This document shows, piece by piece, positions 53,687 to 62,494 of a DNA stretch of 64,000 bases. The translations under genes and the position numbers were made by a program. Origin of the DNA: Xanthomonas sp. SI (GTDB lineage Bacteria > Pseudomonadota > Gammaproteobacteria > Xanthomonadales > Xanthomonadaceae). Every line of letters starts with the position of its first letter. Within the stretch, counting starts at the first letter, position 1. A model generated the notes under the pieces. The model did no database searches. It was not told the DNA's origin and worked only from the letters and a program-made list of their open reading frames with translations. The DNA lies in NCBI RefSeq assembly GCF_014236855.1, contig NZ_CP051261.1:4030001-4094000 (forward strand), in the 5' to 3' direction.

Positions 53687-53887
53687 TTACTTGGTCAGGA
53701 TCAGCTTGTCGTTGCTGGTATGGCGCAGGCGATACACGCGATCGCCATGCTGGATCAGCACTTCGCGACGCCCCTTCAGCAGCGCTTCGCTACTGATCGT
53801 CTCTTCGACCGGGACCGCGCGCGGCAGCGCACGCTCGCGCAGGCTCAGGGTTTCTGGGTGACGCAACAGGACGGGTTGAGCGGTCAT
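53687..53887 (-). CDS. hemP: Hemin uptake protein HemP
   Basis: A 66-residue protein with the HemP signature: ISSEALLKGRREVLIQHGDRVYRLRHTSNDKLILTK. HemP proteins are needed for heme uptake-gene expression or heme use in several proteobacteria. The chosen ATG gives MTAQPVLLRH; a longer frame runs into the Fur box. First gene of the operon. Confidence 0.9.
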   Translation of the reverse strand: MTAQPVLLRHPETLSLRERALPRAVPVEETISSEALLKGRREVLIQHGDRVYRLRHTSNDKLILTK

Positions 53888-53920
53888 GGTCGGGCTCCGT
53901 ACACAGGGGTCGATACGGAT

Positions 53921-53939
53921 GATAATGATTCTCAATAAT
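53921..53939. promoter_or_regulatory. Fur box upstream of hemP
   Basis: GATAATGATTCTCAATAAT matches about 14 of 19 positions of the Fur consensus, with a perfect GATAATGAT first half. It ends 34 nt before the hemP start and should repress the heme operon when iron is plentiful. Confidence 0.8.
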
Positions 53940-54075
53940 TAAGCAAGAGCCGTTCTCGTTTGCGGCGATTCAAGCTGCGAATAGAAAATCGAACTTCGAC
54001 AGTCCCGCCGAATCGGCTATTGCGCACGGCTCTCGCGAACCGTGCGCCCGCCTTCGCGCCGAAGGCGCCGCCGGC

Positions 54076-55047
54076 TCAGGCCACCGCCGTCTCGACCTGC
54101 GCCCACCACGCCGCATCTTCGCGCTCGGCCAGCGGCAGCGCGTCGAAGTTCTGCAGCAACTGGGTGACACGGCTGGCGCCGAGGATCACCGTGGACACGT
54201 GCGGGTTGCGCAGGCACCAGGCGATCGCCAGCGCCGCCGGCGCCACGCCCTCGGCGGCCGCCAGCGCGGTGAAACGGCGCGCGCGCTCCACGCGACGCTG
54301 CGCCGGCGGCCCGATCACTTCGTCGTGCAGCCAGGCGTTGCCGGCCTGGCCCAGGCGCGAGGCCGGGTCGATGCCGTCGTTGTACTTGCCGGTCAGCAGG
54401 CCCGAGGCCAGCGGCGACCAGATCGTAGTGCCCAGGCCGAGTTCTGCGTACAGCGGCGCGTATTCCTGCTCCACACGCTCGCGATGCAGCAGGTTGTATT
54501 GCGGCTGCTCCATCGACGGCCCCTGCAGGCCGAGCGCCTGCGCCACTTGCGCCGCTTCGCGGATGCGTTCGGCCGGCCATTCGGAGGTGCCCCAGTACAA
54601 CACCTTGCCCTGCCGCACCAGCGCGTCCATCGCGCGCACGGTTTCCTCCACCGGCGTGTCAGGGTCGGGACGATGGCAGTAGTACAGGTCCAGATAGTCC
54701 ACCCGCAGCCGCTTCAGCGCGGCATGGCAGGCGTCGGTGACGTGCTTGCGCGACAGCCCGCGCTGGGTCGGGCGCGGCGCGTCGACCGCGCCGAAGTACA
54801 CCTTGCTGGACACGCAATAGCCGTCGCGCGGCAGCCGCAGGTCGGCGATCACATCGCCCATCACCTGCTCGGCGCGGCCACGCGCGTAGACCTCGGCGTT
54901 GTCGAAGAAGTTGACCCCATGGTCCCAGGCGGCGGCGATCAGGTTGCGCGCTTCGTCGCGGCCGATCTGTCCGCCGAAGTTGATCCAGGCGCCGAACGAC
55001 AGCGCCGACAGCTGCAAGCCGGTGGCGCCAAGGCGACGGTAATGCAT
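54076..55047 (-). CDS. Aldo/keto reductase (YghZ/Kv-beta-like)
   Basis: A 323-residue NADPH-dependent reductase. The catalytic tetrad is visible: Asp and Tyr in FFDNAEVYARGRAEQVMG, Lys in VSSKVYFG, His in YYCHRPDPD. The LSFGAWINFG start and ASRVTQLLQNFDAL end fit the Kv-beta branch. An AGGAGG site 7 nt before the ATG confirms the start. Monocistronic, divergent from nupC. Confidence 0.92.
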   Translation of the reverse strand: MHYRRLGATGLQLSALSFGAWINFGGQIGRDEARNLIAAAWDHGVNFFDNAEVYARGRAEQVMGDVIADLRLPRDGYCVSSKVYFGAVDAPRPTQRGLSRKHVTDACHAALKRLRVDYLDLYYCHRPDPDTPVEETVRAMDALVRQGKVLYWGTSEWPAERIREAAQVAQALGLQGPSMEQPQYNLLHRERVEQEYAPLYAELGLGTTIWSPLASGLLTGKYNDGIDPASRLGQAGNAWLHDEVIGPPAQRRVERARRFTALAAAEGVAPAALAIAWCLRNPHVSTVILGASRVTQLLQNFDALPLAEREDAAWWAQVETAVA

Positions 55048-55248
55048 GCGAATTCCTCCTGCGGTGCGAGCCGGCGCACGTGGCCGGCGGGCGGCCGCAC
55101 AGTGTAGCGAGGCGGCCGGCACGCGCCCGCAATCCACGCGCCGCCTTGATCGGCAACCCATTTCCGGCGCTGAACGGGGTTTACCTTGCCGCCCGTCACC
55201 CCCTGCACTACGCTCCCTCTCTTTGGTCCGGCGATCCAGGGGAAGCAG

Positions 55249-56547
55249 ATGGTCGAGGGTTTGGGGAGGATCGGCTTCGGCCTGTTCGGGTTGGCGGTGC
55301 TGATCGGGATCACCTGGTTGTTCTCGAACAACAAGCGCGCCGTGGATTGGAAGCTGGTCGCGACCGGCCTGGTGCTGCAGATCGGCTTCGCCTCGCTGGT
55401 GCTGCTGGTGCCGGGCGGGCGCGAGGTCTTCAACTGGCTGGGACAGCTGTTCGTGAAGGTGCTGAGCTTCGTCAACGAAGGCTCCAACTTCATCTTCGGC
55501 AGCCTGATGGACACCACCAGCAACGGTTTCATCTTCGCCTTCCAGGTGTTGCCGACGATCATCTTCTTCTCCGCGCTGATGGGCGTGCTCTACCACCTGG
55601 GGGTGATGCAGGCGGTGGTGCGGGTGATGGCCTGGGCGATCACCAAGGTGATGCGCGTGTCCGGCGCGGAGACCACCAGCGTCTGCGCCAGCGTGTTCAT
55701 CGGCCAGACCGAGGCGCCGCTGACGGTGCGCCCGTACATCCCGAAGATGACCGAATCCGAATTGCTGACGATGATGATCGGCGGCATGGCGCACATCGCC
55801 GGCGGCGTGCTCGCCGCCTACGTGGGCATGCTCGGCGGCAGCGATCCGGCGCAGCAGGCGTTCTACGCCAAGCACCTGCTGGCGGCGAGCATCATGGCCG
55901 CGCCGGCGACGCTGGTGGTGGCCAAGCTGCTGATCCCGGAAACCGGCACGCCGCTGACCCGCGGTACGGTCAAGATGGAAGTGGAGAAGACCACCAGCAA
56001 CATCATCGACGCGGCCGCCGCCGGCGCCGGCGACGGCCTGCGCCTGGCGCTGAACATCGGTGCGATGCTGCTTGCGTTCATCGCGCTGATCGCGCTGGTC
56101 AACGCACCGCTGACCTGGCTCGGCGACGCCACCGGCCTGGCTGCGGCGATCGGCCGCCCGACCAACCTGTCCACCATCTTCGGCTATGTACTGGCGCCGA
56201 TCGCCTGGGTGATCGGCACGCCGTGGGCGGATGCGACCACGGTCGGCTCGCTGATCGGGCAGAAGGTCGTGATCAACGAGTTCGTCGCCTACAGCGAGCT
56301 GTCGAAAATCGTCAAGGGCGAGATCCCCGGCATGCAGCTGAGCGAGGAAGGCCGGCTGATCGCCACCTACGCGCTGTGCGGCTTCGCCAACTTCAGCTCG
56401 ATCGCGATCCAGATCGGCGGCATCGGCGGGCTGGCCCCGGAGCGGCGCCAGGACCTGGCGCGGTTCGGCCTGCGCGCGGTGCTCGGCGGTTCGATCGCCA
56501 CCTTCATGACCGCCACCATCGCCGGCGTGCTGTCGCACTTCGGCTGA
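55249..56547 (+). CDS. Concentrative nucleoside transporter NupC-like
   Basis: A 432-residue CNT-family symporter with about ten helices. The family signature GAETTSVCASVFIGQTEAPLTVRPYI and ETKVVLNEFVAY-like block (here GQKVVINEFVAYSEL) bind nucleoside and cation; CGFANFSSIAIQIGGIGGL completes the second half. GGGGAAG upstream of the ATG supports the start. A ribokinase-family kinase follows 37 nt downstream, so nucleoside uptake and sugar phosphorylation are linked. Confidence 0.93.
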   Translation: MVEGLGRIGFGLFGLAVLIGITWLFSNNKRAVDWKLVATGLVLQIGFASLVLLVPGGREVFNWLGQLFVKVLSFVNEGSNFIFGSLMDTTSNGFIFAFQVLPTIIFFSALMGVLYHLGVMQAVVRVMAWAITKVMRVSGAETTSVCASVFIGQTEAPLTVRPYIPKMTESELLTMMIGGMAHIAGGVLAAYVGMLGGSDPAQQAFYAKHLLAASIMAAPATLVVAKLLIPETGTPLTRGTVKMEVEKTTSNIIDAAAAGAGDGLRLALNIGAMLLAFIALIALVNAPLTWLGDATGLAAAIGRPTNLSTIFGYVLAPIAWVIGTPWADATTVGSLIGQKVVINEFVAYSELSKIVKGEIPGMQLSEEGRLIATYALCGFANFSSIAIQIGGIGGLAPERRQDLARFGLRAVLGGSIATFMTATIAGVLSHFG

Positions 56548-56584
56548 TGCGATGTCCCTTTCCCCAGTAGTTGAGAAGCAGCAC

Positions 56585-57544
56585 ATGCCTATGAGTTCGG
56601 TCATCGTCGTCGGTTCGTTCAATGTCGACCACGTCTGGCGCTGCGAAACCCTGCCCGCCCCTGGCGCCACCATCGCCGGCCGCTACAGCACAGGCCCCGG
56701 CGGCAAGGGCTTCAACCAGGCGGTGGCGGCGGCGCGCGCCGGCGCCCGCACCACCTTCGTGTGCGCGCTCGGCGACGATGCCGGCGGCGCGATGGCGCGC
56801 GCGCTGGCGGCACAGGACGGCATCGACCTGGCCGCCGAGGCCAGCACCGAGCCGACCGGCACCGGCGGCATCTACGTCGACGGCCACGGCCGCAACACCA
56901 TCGTCATCGGCGCCGGCGCCAACGCCGCGTTGAGCCTGGGCTTCGTGCAGGCGCAGCGCGCGCTGCTGGGCTCGGCGCGGGTGCTGCTGGCGCAGCTGGA
57001 ATCGCCGATCGAGACCATCGAGGCGACCCTGGCGCTGGCGCGCGAGACCGGCCTGACCACCGTGCTCAACGCCGCGCCGGCGAATGCGCAGACCAGCATC
57101 GGCCTGCTCAAGCTGGCCGACGTGCTGACCCCGAACGAAACCGAGTTCGCCGCACTGCTGACGCGCCACGTCGGCGAGCGCGTGGATGCCGACGACGTCG
57201 CCGCCACCGATGGCGGCAGCCTGCACGCGCTGTGCCGCAAGCTGCTGCCGGGCGGCACCGTGGTGGTGACGCTGGGCGCGGTGGGCGCGTTCATCTCGCA
57301 CCCCGAAGAGCGCCAGCGCGGCGATACGCAGCCGTATTACCGCATCGGCGCCGAGGCCGCGCAGACCGTGGACACCACCGGCGCCGGCGATGCGTTCAAC
57401 GGCGCGCTGGCGGCCTCGCTGGCGCAATCGCCGAACGCCAGCTTCGCCACCCATGTGCGCTTCGCCAATCACTACGCGGCGCGTTCGACCGAAGCCGAAG
57501 GCGCTGCCGCATCGATGCCGCGACTGGTGCCCGACGCCGGTTGA
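56585..57544 (+). CDS. Ribokinase/PfkB-family sugar or nucleoside kinase
   Basis: A 319-residue kinase: substrate-binding VVGSFNVDHVWRCETLP, GGKGFNQAVAAARAGA, anion-hole/catalytic DTTGAGDAFNGAL with the catalytic Asp, and TPNETEFAALL. The NVD and GGKG pattern is of the ribokinase group. Its substrate is probably ribose or a nucleoside (inference from nupC beside it). Two ATGs lie 6 nt apart; the first follows GAGAAG. Confidence 0.9.
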   Translation: MPMSSVIVVGSFNVDHVWRCETLPAPGATIAGRYSTGPGGKGFNQAVAAARAGARTTFVCALGDDAGGAMARALAAQDGIDLAAEASTEPTGTGGIYVDGHGRNTIVIGAGANAALSLGFVQAQRALLGSARVLLAQLESPIETIEATLALARETGLTTVLNAAPANAQTSIGLLKLADVLTPNETEFAALLTRHVGERVDADDVAATDGGSLHALCRKLLPGGTVVVTLGAVGAFISHPEERQRGDTQPYYRIGAEAAQTVDTTGAGDAFNGALAASLAQSPNASFATHVRFANHYAARSTEAEGAAASMPRLVPDAG

Positions 57545-57644
57545 GCCGTTCGTGTCGATGGCGGCATCCGTTCCCGTTCACCCGGACCACTGAATCCACC
57601 GCCCGTCGCCGCGACGGGCCCGCATCCTCGACAAGGAGTTTTCG

Positions 57645-58250
57645 ATGCCCCGTTTTTCCGTCATGTCGTTCGGCGCGCTGTGCGTGCTGCTTGCCCCGCT
57701 GTCCGCTCTCGCCGCGCAGCGCTGCGACTGGAACAGCACTGCCGCCGACGCCGACCGCGCCGCGGTGACCGTCTCCGCGGACAGCCTGCAACAGGCGATC
57801 GCGCCGCACTACGGCGATGCCGACCAGGAAGACGGCGCGGCACTGGCGCGCACGCTGCTGCAGCGTGCGCAGTCGCCGCAGCTGCCGGGCAAACTGGAAG
57901 GCCGCTGGAAGGTGCGCTCGATCCAGGTCGACCAGCGCTTCGCCTATGCCTACCCCTACTTTAAAGCCGAGATCGCGCGCGATCCGTGCGGCTATCGCCT
58001 GAGCAAGACCAGCGGCTCGCAGCGCCGCAGCGGCACGCTGTATCCGCTGGCCAAGGACAGCCGCGAGTTCGCGTTTCTCGGCGCCAGCACGGTCAACGAC
58101 GATCCGCAGGGCCACTACGCGCCCGGCAACGTCTCCGACGGCACCAATGGCAACAGTGTCGGGCGCCTGGTGGCGCTGGGACCCGACGAACTGCTGCTGA
58201 TCCTGGACGGCAACGCCAAGGGCTTCGAGCTGTATCAGCTGATCCGCTGA
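57645..58250 (+). CDS. Exported DUF4893-like protein
   Basis: A 201-residue protein with signal peptide (FGALCVLLAPLSALAAQ). The later part, GRWKVRSIQVD ... DPCGYRLSKTSGSQRRSGTLYP ... REFAFLGASTVNDD ... LVALGPDELLLIL ... FELYQLI, fits the DUF4893 pattern I recall. Role unknown, probably periplasmic. Followed by a good terminator. Confidence 0.75.
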   Translation: MPRFSVMSFGALCVLLAPLSALAAQRCDWNSTAADADRAAVTVSADSLQQAIAPHYGDADQEDGAALARTLLQRAQSPQLPGKLEGRWKVRSIQVDQRFAYAYPYFKAEIARDPCGYRLSKTSGSQRRSGTLYPLAKDSREFAFLGASTVNDDPQGHYAPGNVSDGTNGNSVGRLVALGPDELLLILDGNAKGFELYQLIR

Positions 58251-58279
58251 AACATGCGGCCATTGCCGCGCATAACACC

Positions 58280-58322
58280 TGCCCGGCGCCGATAGTCCGA
58301 TGGCCCGGGCATTGTTTTTTTT
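58280..58322 (+). terminator. Rho-independent terminator
   Basis: Stem TGCCCGG / CCGGGCA with an 18-nt loop, followed by TTGTTTTTTTT. It ends the DUF4893-like gene 30 nt after its stop. Confidence 0.88.
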
Positions 58323-58724
58323 CGCGCAGCCATCGCTGCCGCGACTGCGGTGACATCGCGCTGACATCGAATCGCGGCATCGTGCTGCAGCGGCATTGGT
58401 CGCGTGCGGCCGCCACCGCAATTCAGGCGTCCCACGCATCGTCGCAACGCAATGCTGACGCGTCGTCTCGCCGCAATCGCATTGCTGCCATGCGCATGCG
58501 CATGCGCTTGCGCACAACGCTCGTGCGCGTCCGCCAGCCTCGCCACGCACTACCCAGCAAGCATCCATGGTCGATTTTGCAAACACTGATGCGGAACGTG
58601 CGGGTATTCGCATTCGCGGCAACGCGTCCTTGCTAGATTCACCGGCGCTCGGCAGTCGCGCGTCCTCTGGCGCACGGCGAGCGTCTTCTGCGTGCCTGAT
58701 CGCGTCGACCACCCCTCTTCCTAA
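58323..58724. other. Gene-free stretch before the GH98 gene
   Basis: About 400 nt with no credible gene on either strand; base composition is less GC-rich than the neighbours. It probably holds the promoter of the glycoside hydrolase gene, though no clear -35/-10 pair or operator is seen. Confidence 0.6.
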
Positions 58725-61085
58725 ATGGATCATCCGATGAAGATGTACAGAGGATTGAAGCAGTATGCGTTGCCCTGCGCATTGCTCAGCGTCCTGTTGA
58801 GTTCTTGCGGCGGCGACATCGATGGCGGCGACGACGCGACCGCGCCTGACGTGACGACGACACCGCCCAGCGCCTGGTCGGTGATCTCGCACCCGAAGAC
58901 GGACACGCCAAGCAGCACTTCCCCCGATACCAGCGACACGCCTGACACGTCGTTGCGCCGGCCGCTGTCGCCACACCAGCCGATGTTTCTGATCCATGCC
59001 GACACCTGGAACGAGGCCGATCCGCAGAAGATCATCGACCTGATTCCGGCCGACCTGCGTCCTTACACCGTGCTGCTGATCTCCCTGTCCATCAACCACC
59101 AGGGCGCCACCGGCAATCAATGCAATTGGATACAGGTGGAGAACGGCCTGGAAACCGCCCGCTCCTGGATCAAGACTGCGGCGGCCAATGGCGTGTGGGC
59201 GATGATCCAGCCCTCCAGCGGCGGCTTCAGCCACCTCCCCGACTACGCGCCGAATACGGACCTGGAAGCGACGGCCTACGGCGAATTCTTCCGCGACTAC
59301 CCCAACTTCATCGGTTTCAACTACGCCGAACAGTTCTGGGGATTCGATCAGCCTTGCTCGGGTTCGCCCGCGCAACGCTGGGAACATTGGGCCAACCTGC
59401 TCAAGCTCACCAACAAGTACGGCGGCTATCTGGACGTGAGCTTCACCGGCGGCTTCTACGGCGCCGGCATCAATCCGTTGGCCATGGTCAAGCGCAACCA
59501 GATATTCAGGAACGCCCTCGGCGCCTATGCCAAGAATTTCATCATCGAAGAGAAATTCACCTCCAATTACGGCTATCACGACAACGAGAGCGTGAGCCTG
59601 GGCATGTTCCTGTCCGGCTACGCGGGCCACTACGGCACGCGCCCGGACCGCACCGGCTGGTACAGCAGCGACGGCAGCAGCTATCCGGTGCAGGCCGGTT
59701 CGCCGCACCTGATCGAGCACCTGACCTTCACCGGCGAAACCGTCTTCGACGGCCCCGAGCAGATCACCCTGGATGCGGTGCACACCCTGCCGAACGCGAC
59801 CACCGCCGATGGCTACAAGAGCCGCCGCTGGGAGTTCTACCCGCATTTCCGCAACATCCAGCTGGACATCTACCGCAAGATTCTGGACGGCACGCTGCGC
59901 ATCCTCAGCCGCCAGGAAGTGATCGACCGCTCCAAGGTCGTGATCGTCAACGACACCACCACCGGCGACGACAGGAACCTGTATTCCTCGCCGGAAACGC
60001 TGTTCTCCGGGTTGTACTTGCTGGACGGCGACGGCACCTACCTGAACCAGCACAGCTGGTACAAGAAGACCGGACGCTATCCGGCCATTCCCACCGTCTG
60101 GCAGCTGACCGACGCCACCGCCAAGTCGTTCAAGGTGCAGATCGCCAAGACCGCCTATGCGACGCGCTGGCCGACCATGTCCGCCAAGCTCGACGAACTC
60201 AATGCGCTGTTCCCGCAGGAATACACCGGCACCATCTACGCCGGGCGGCAGGACAACACCTGGGTCACCTACAACCCGTCCAAGGCCAACCAGGCCGCCA
60301 ACGGCACCATCCCGCTCAAGTACAACAGCTGCGCCGCGGTCAGCGTGAACTACGCGCCCTACAGCAGCGGCGTGATCAAGGAATTCCCCGACAGGCTGTC
60401 GATCTACCTGAGCAACTTCCACTCCCCCGATGGTGCGTTGAAGACGGACACGATCGATATCGACGGCGCCACCACCACCCCGACCTACACCTTCGCCGAT
60501 CGCGGCGATCACCAACCCAGCAAGGTGACCAGCGTGGCGACGGCGGACGGGCTGACGCTGAGCGTGGCGCACAACGGGCCGCTGGACATCACCGTGCACT
60601 GCACCGGCAACGCCAGCGGCCGCGCGACCTCCGCACCGGTCGCGAGCCTGCAGGCGCCGAACGCGCCGCCCGCCTACACCGGCGTGCAGCAGTACGAAGC
60701 GGAGAACTTCGATTTCCGCAACATCCGCAGCCTGGTCGCCAACGGCGTCTCCGGCCCGCTGCGCAACTACCAGGGCATGGGCTACGTCGACTTCGGCACC
60801 GGTGCCGGCGCCAGCATCCGCAACGATGTCCGCGTCGCCAGCGCCGGCACCTACCAGCTGCAGACCCGGTATTCGACCGCCGGTGCGAGCATCGGCAACG
60901 TGGACCTGTACGTCAACGGCATCAAGGCCGGCACGCCGGCGTTCGCGCAGACGACCTCGGCCAGCGACTGGGCGACGCTGCAGCAGCCGGTGACGCTGAA
61001 TGCCGGCAGCAATCGGATCGAGTTCCGCGCCAGCGCGGCCCGGCCGGCGGCGCTGTACCTGGACAACATCCGCCTGTCGCACTAG
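58725..61085 (+). CDS. GH98-family glycoside hydrolase lipoprotein with C-terminal CBM
   Basis: A 786-residue lipoprotein (LLSVLLSSC lipobox, then a Thr/Ser/Asp-rich linker to about 75). The catalytic GH98 core begins RRPLSPHQPMFLIHADTWN, EADPQKIIDLIPADLRPYTVLL, WAMIQPSSGGFSHL, then a barrel with GFNYAEQFWGFDQPC and FIIEEKF. A middle beta domain follows (about 500-640). Residues about 655-786 form a CBM6/35-like module (QQYEAENFDFRN ... VDLYVNGIKAG ... LYLDNIRLSH). GH98 enzymes are endo-acting on blood-group glycans or xylan. It likely acts on plant or host glycan at the cell surface. An alternative ATG lies four codons in. Confidence 0.85.
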   Translation: MDHPMKMYRGLKQYALPCALLSVLLSSCGGDIDGGDDATAPDVTTTPPSAWSVISHPKTDTPSSTSPDTSDTPDTSLRRPLSPHQPMFLIHADTWNEADPQKIIDLIPADLRPYTVLLISLSINHQGATGNQCNWIQVENGLETARSWIKTAAANGVWAMIQPSSGGFSHLPDYAPNTDLEATAYGEFFRDYPNFIGFNYAEQFWGFDQPCSGSPAQRWEHWANLLKLTNKYGGYLDVSFTGGFYGAGINPLAMVKRNQIFRNALGAYAKNFIIEEKFTSNYGYHDNESVSLGMFLSGYAGHYGTRPDRTGWYSSDGSSYPVQAGSPHLIEHLTFTGETVFDGPEQITLDAVHTLPNATTADGYKSRRWEFYPHFRNIQLDIYRKILDGTLRILSRQEVIDRSKVVIVNDTTTGDDRNLYSSPETLFSGLYLLDGDGTYLNQHSWYKKTGRYPAIPTVWQLTDATAKSFKVQIAKTAYATRWPTMSAKLDELNALFPQEYTGTIYAGRQDNTWVTYNPSKANQAANGTIPLKYNSCAAVSVNYAPYSSGVIKEFPDRLSIYLSNFHSPDGALKTDTIDIDGATTTPTYTFADRGDHQPSKVTSVATADGLTLSVAHNGPLDITVHCTGNASGRATSAPVASLQAPNAPPAYTGVQQYEAENFDFRNIRSLVANGVSGPLRNYQGMGYVDFGTGAGASIRNDVRVASAGTYQLQTRYSTAGASIGNVDLYVNGIKAGTPAFAQTTSASDWATLQQPVTLNAGSNRIEFRASAARPAALYLDNIRLSH

Positions 61086-61185
61086 CGGGCGTTTCGCGGC
61101 GAGCCGGGCAACCGGCGCGCCGCGAAACGCCTCGACATGGGCGCCACGGGAGGCGGCGCGGTTGCCGCCCCGCTACACTGGCGGC

Positions 61186-62184
61186 ATGCGCATCGGCCCC
61201 TACACGATCGAACCGAAGGTGATCCTGGCGCCGATGGCCGGGGTCACCGACAAGCCGTTTCGGTTGTTGTGCAAGCGCCTGGGCGCCGGCCTGGCGGTCT
61301 CGGAGATGACCATTTCCGACCCGCGCCTCTGGCAGACCCGCAAGTCGCTGCAGCGCATGGACCACGCCGGCGAGCCGGACCCGGTCAGCGTGCAGATCGC
61401 CGGCACCGAACCGCAGCGACTGGCCGAGGCGGCGCGCTACAACGCCGATCACGGTGCGCAGCTGATCGACATCAACATGGGCTGCCCGGCGAAGAAGGTG
61501 TGCAACGCCTGGGCCGGCTCGGCGCTGATGCGCGACGAGGCGCTGGTGGCGCGCATCCTCAGCGCGGTGGTGAACGCCTCGCCGGTGCCGGTGACGCTGA
61601 AGATCCGCACCGGCTGGGATTGCGACCACCGTAACGGCCCGGCCATCGCGCGCATTGCCGAGGACTGCGGCATCGCCGCGCTGGCCGTGCACGGCCGTAC
61701 CCGCGACCAGCAATACAGCGGCCAGGCCGAATACTCCACGATCGCGCAGATCAAGGCCGCGTTGCGCATCCCGGTGATCGCCAACGGCGACATCGACTCG
61801 CCGCACAAGGCCGCGCAGGTACTGGCCGCGACCGGCGCCGACGCGGTGATGGTCGGCCGCGCCGCACAGGGCCGGCCGTGGATCTTCGGCGAGATCGCGC
61901 ACTATCTGGCGACCGGCGAACTGCTGCCGGCGCCACCGCTGCAGTTCGTGCGCGACACCCTGCTCGGCCACCTGCAGGCCCTTCACGATTTCTACGGCGA
62001 AGCGCAGGGCGTGCGCATCGCGCGCAAGCACCTGGGCTGGTATGCCAAGGACCGCCCGGAGAACGCGGCGTTCCGCGCGGTGGTCAACCGCGCCGAGAGC
62101 GCGCAGGCGCAGTTGGCGCTGACTGCCGACTACTTCGACGCGCTGATCGCCGGCGTACCGCCGTCCTTGTCCGCCGCGGCCTGA
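61186..62184 (+). CDS. dusB: tRNA-dihydrouridine synthase DusB
   Basis: A 332-residue FMN enzyme reducing U to D in tRNA. It has the Dus start IEPKVILAPMAGVTDKPFRLLC, the catalytic Cys motif INMGCPAKKVCN, KIRTGWD and VHGRTRDQQYSG with FMN-phosphate site GADAVMVGRAAQGRPWIF. C-terminal helices are complete. A diverged copy of its last 138 nt follows at once. No fis gene is downstream, unlike in E. coli. Confidence 0.95.
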   Translation: MRIGPYTIEPKVILAPMAGVTDKPFRLLCKRLGAGLAVSEMTISDPRLWQTRKSLQRMDHAGEPDPVSVQIAGTEPQRLAEAARYNADHGAQLIDINMGCPAKKVCNAWAGSALMRDEALVARILSAVVNASPVPVTLKIRTGWDCDHRNGPAIARIAEDCGIAALAVHGRTRDQQYSGQAEYSTIAQIKAALRIPVIANGDIDSPHKAAQVLAATGADAVMVGRAAQGRPWIFGEIAHYLATGELLPAPPLQFVRDTLLGHLQALHDFYGEAQGVRIARKHLGWYAKDRPENAAFRAVVNRAESAQAQLALTADYFDALIAGVPPSLSAAA

Positions 62185-62322
62185 AGGACCATCCCGAGAA
62201 CGCGACCGTTCAGCGCGGCGGTCAACCGCGATGAAATTGCACGGGCGCAGCTGGCGCTGACCGCCGACTACTTCGACGCGCCGATCGCCGGCGTGCCGCC
62301 TGCGTTGCCTACGGCGGCCTGA
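62184..62322 (+). pseudogene. Tandem, diverged copy of the dusB 3' end
   Basis: Starts at the stop of dusB and repeats its last 138 nt with one added base and many changes. The first part (KDHPENAT) is shifted out of frame; the rest keeps the frame VNRDEIARAQLALTADYFD and APIAGVPPALPTAA, then a stop. It is not a gene by itself and probably the remains of recombination or duplication. Confidence 0.85.
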
Positions 62323-62494
62323 GCGCCGCCACCGAATTTGCATTATTCGCGCGGACGGCATTTCCGGGATCGAACCGGCGCAGTTGCCGCAATAGGCGCG
62401 CTTGCGCGATAAGCACGCGTTCCTCCGCTCGAGCAGGCATGGTCCGCATGTTGCCGAACAGCGGCGCGACAGGACTGCGCCGTGCCCACCGTGC

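Noticed and set aside
53942..54682. 240-codon plus-strand frame near the heme operon
   Set aside because: Antisense to the aldo/keto reductase, whose motifs and AGGAGG site are clear.
57396..61082. 1228-codon open frame on the minus strand
   Set aside because: It is antisense to the ribokinase-family, DUF4893-like and GH98 genes, with Gln/Arg/Ala/Gly-rich composition typical of shadow frames in GC-rich DNA.
62184..62322. Small independent gene after dusB
   Set aside because: Sequence is a degenerate copy of the dusB end without start codon or ribosome site.
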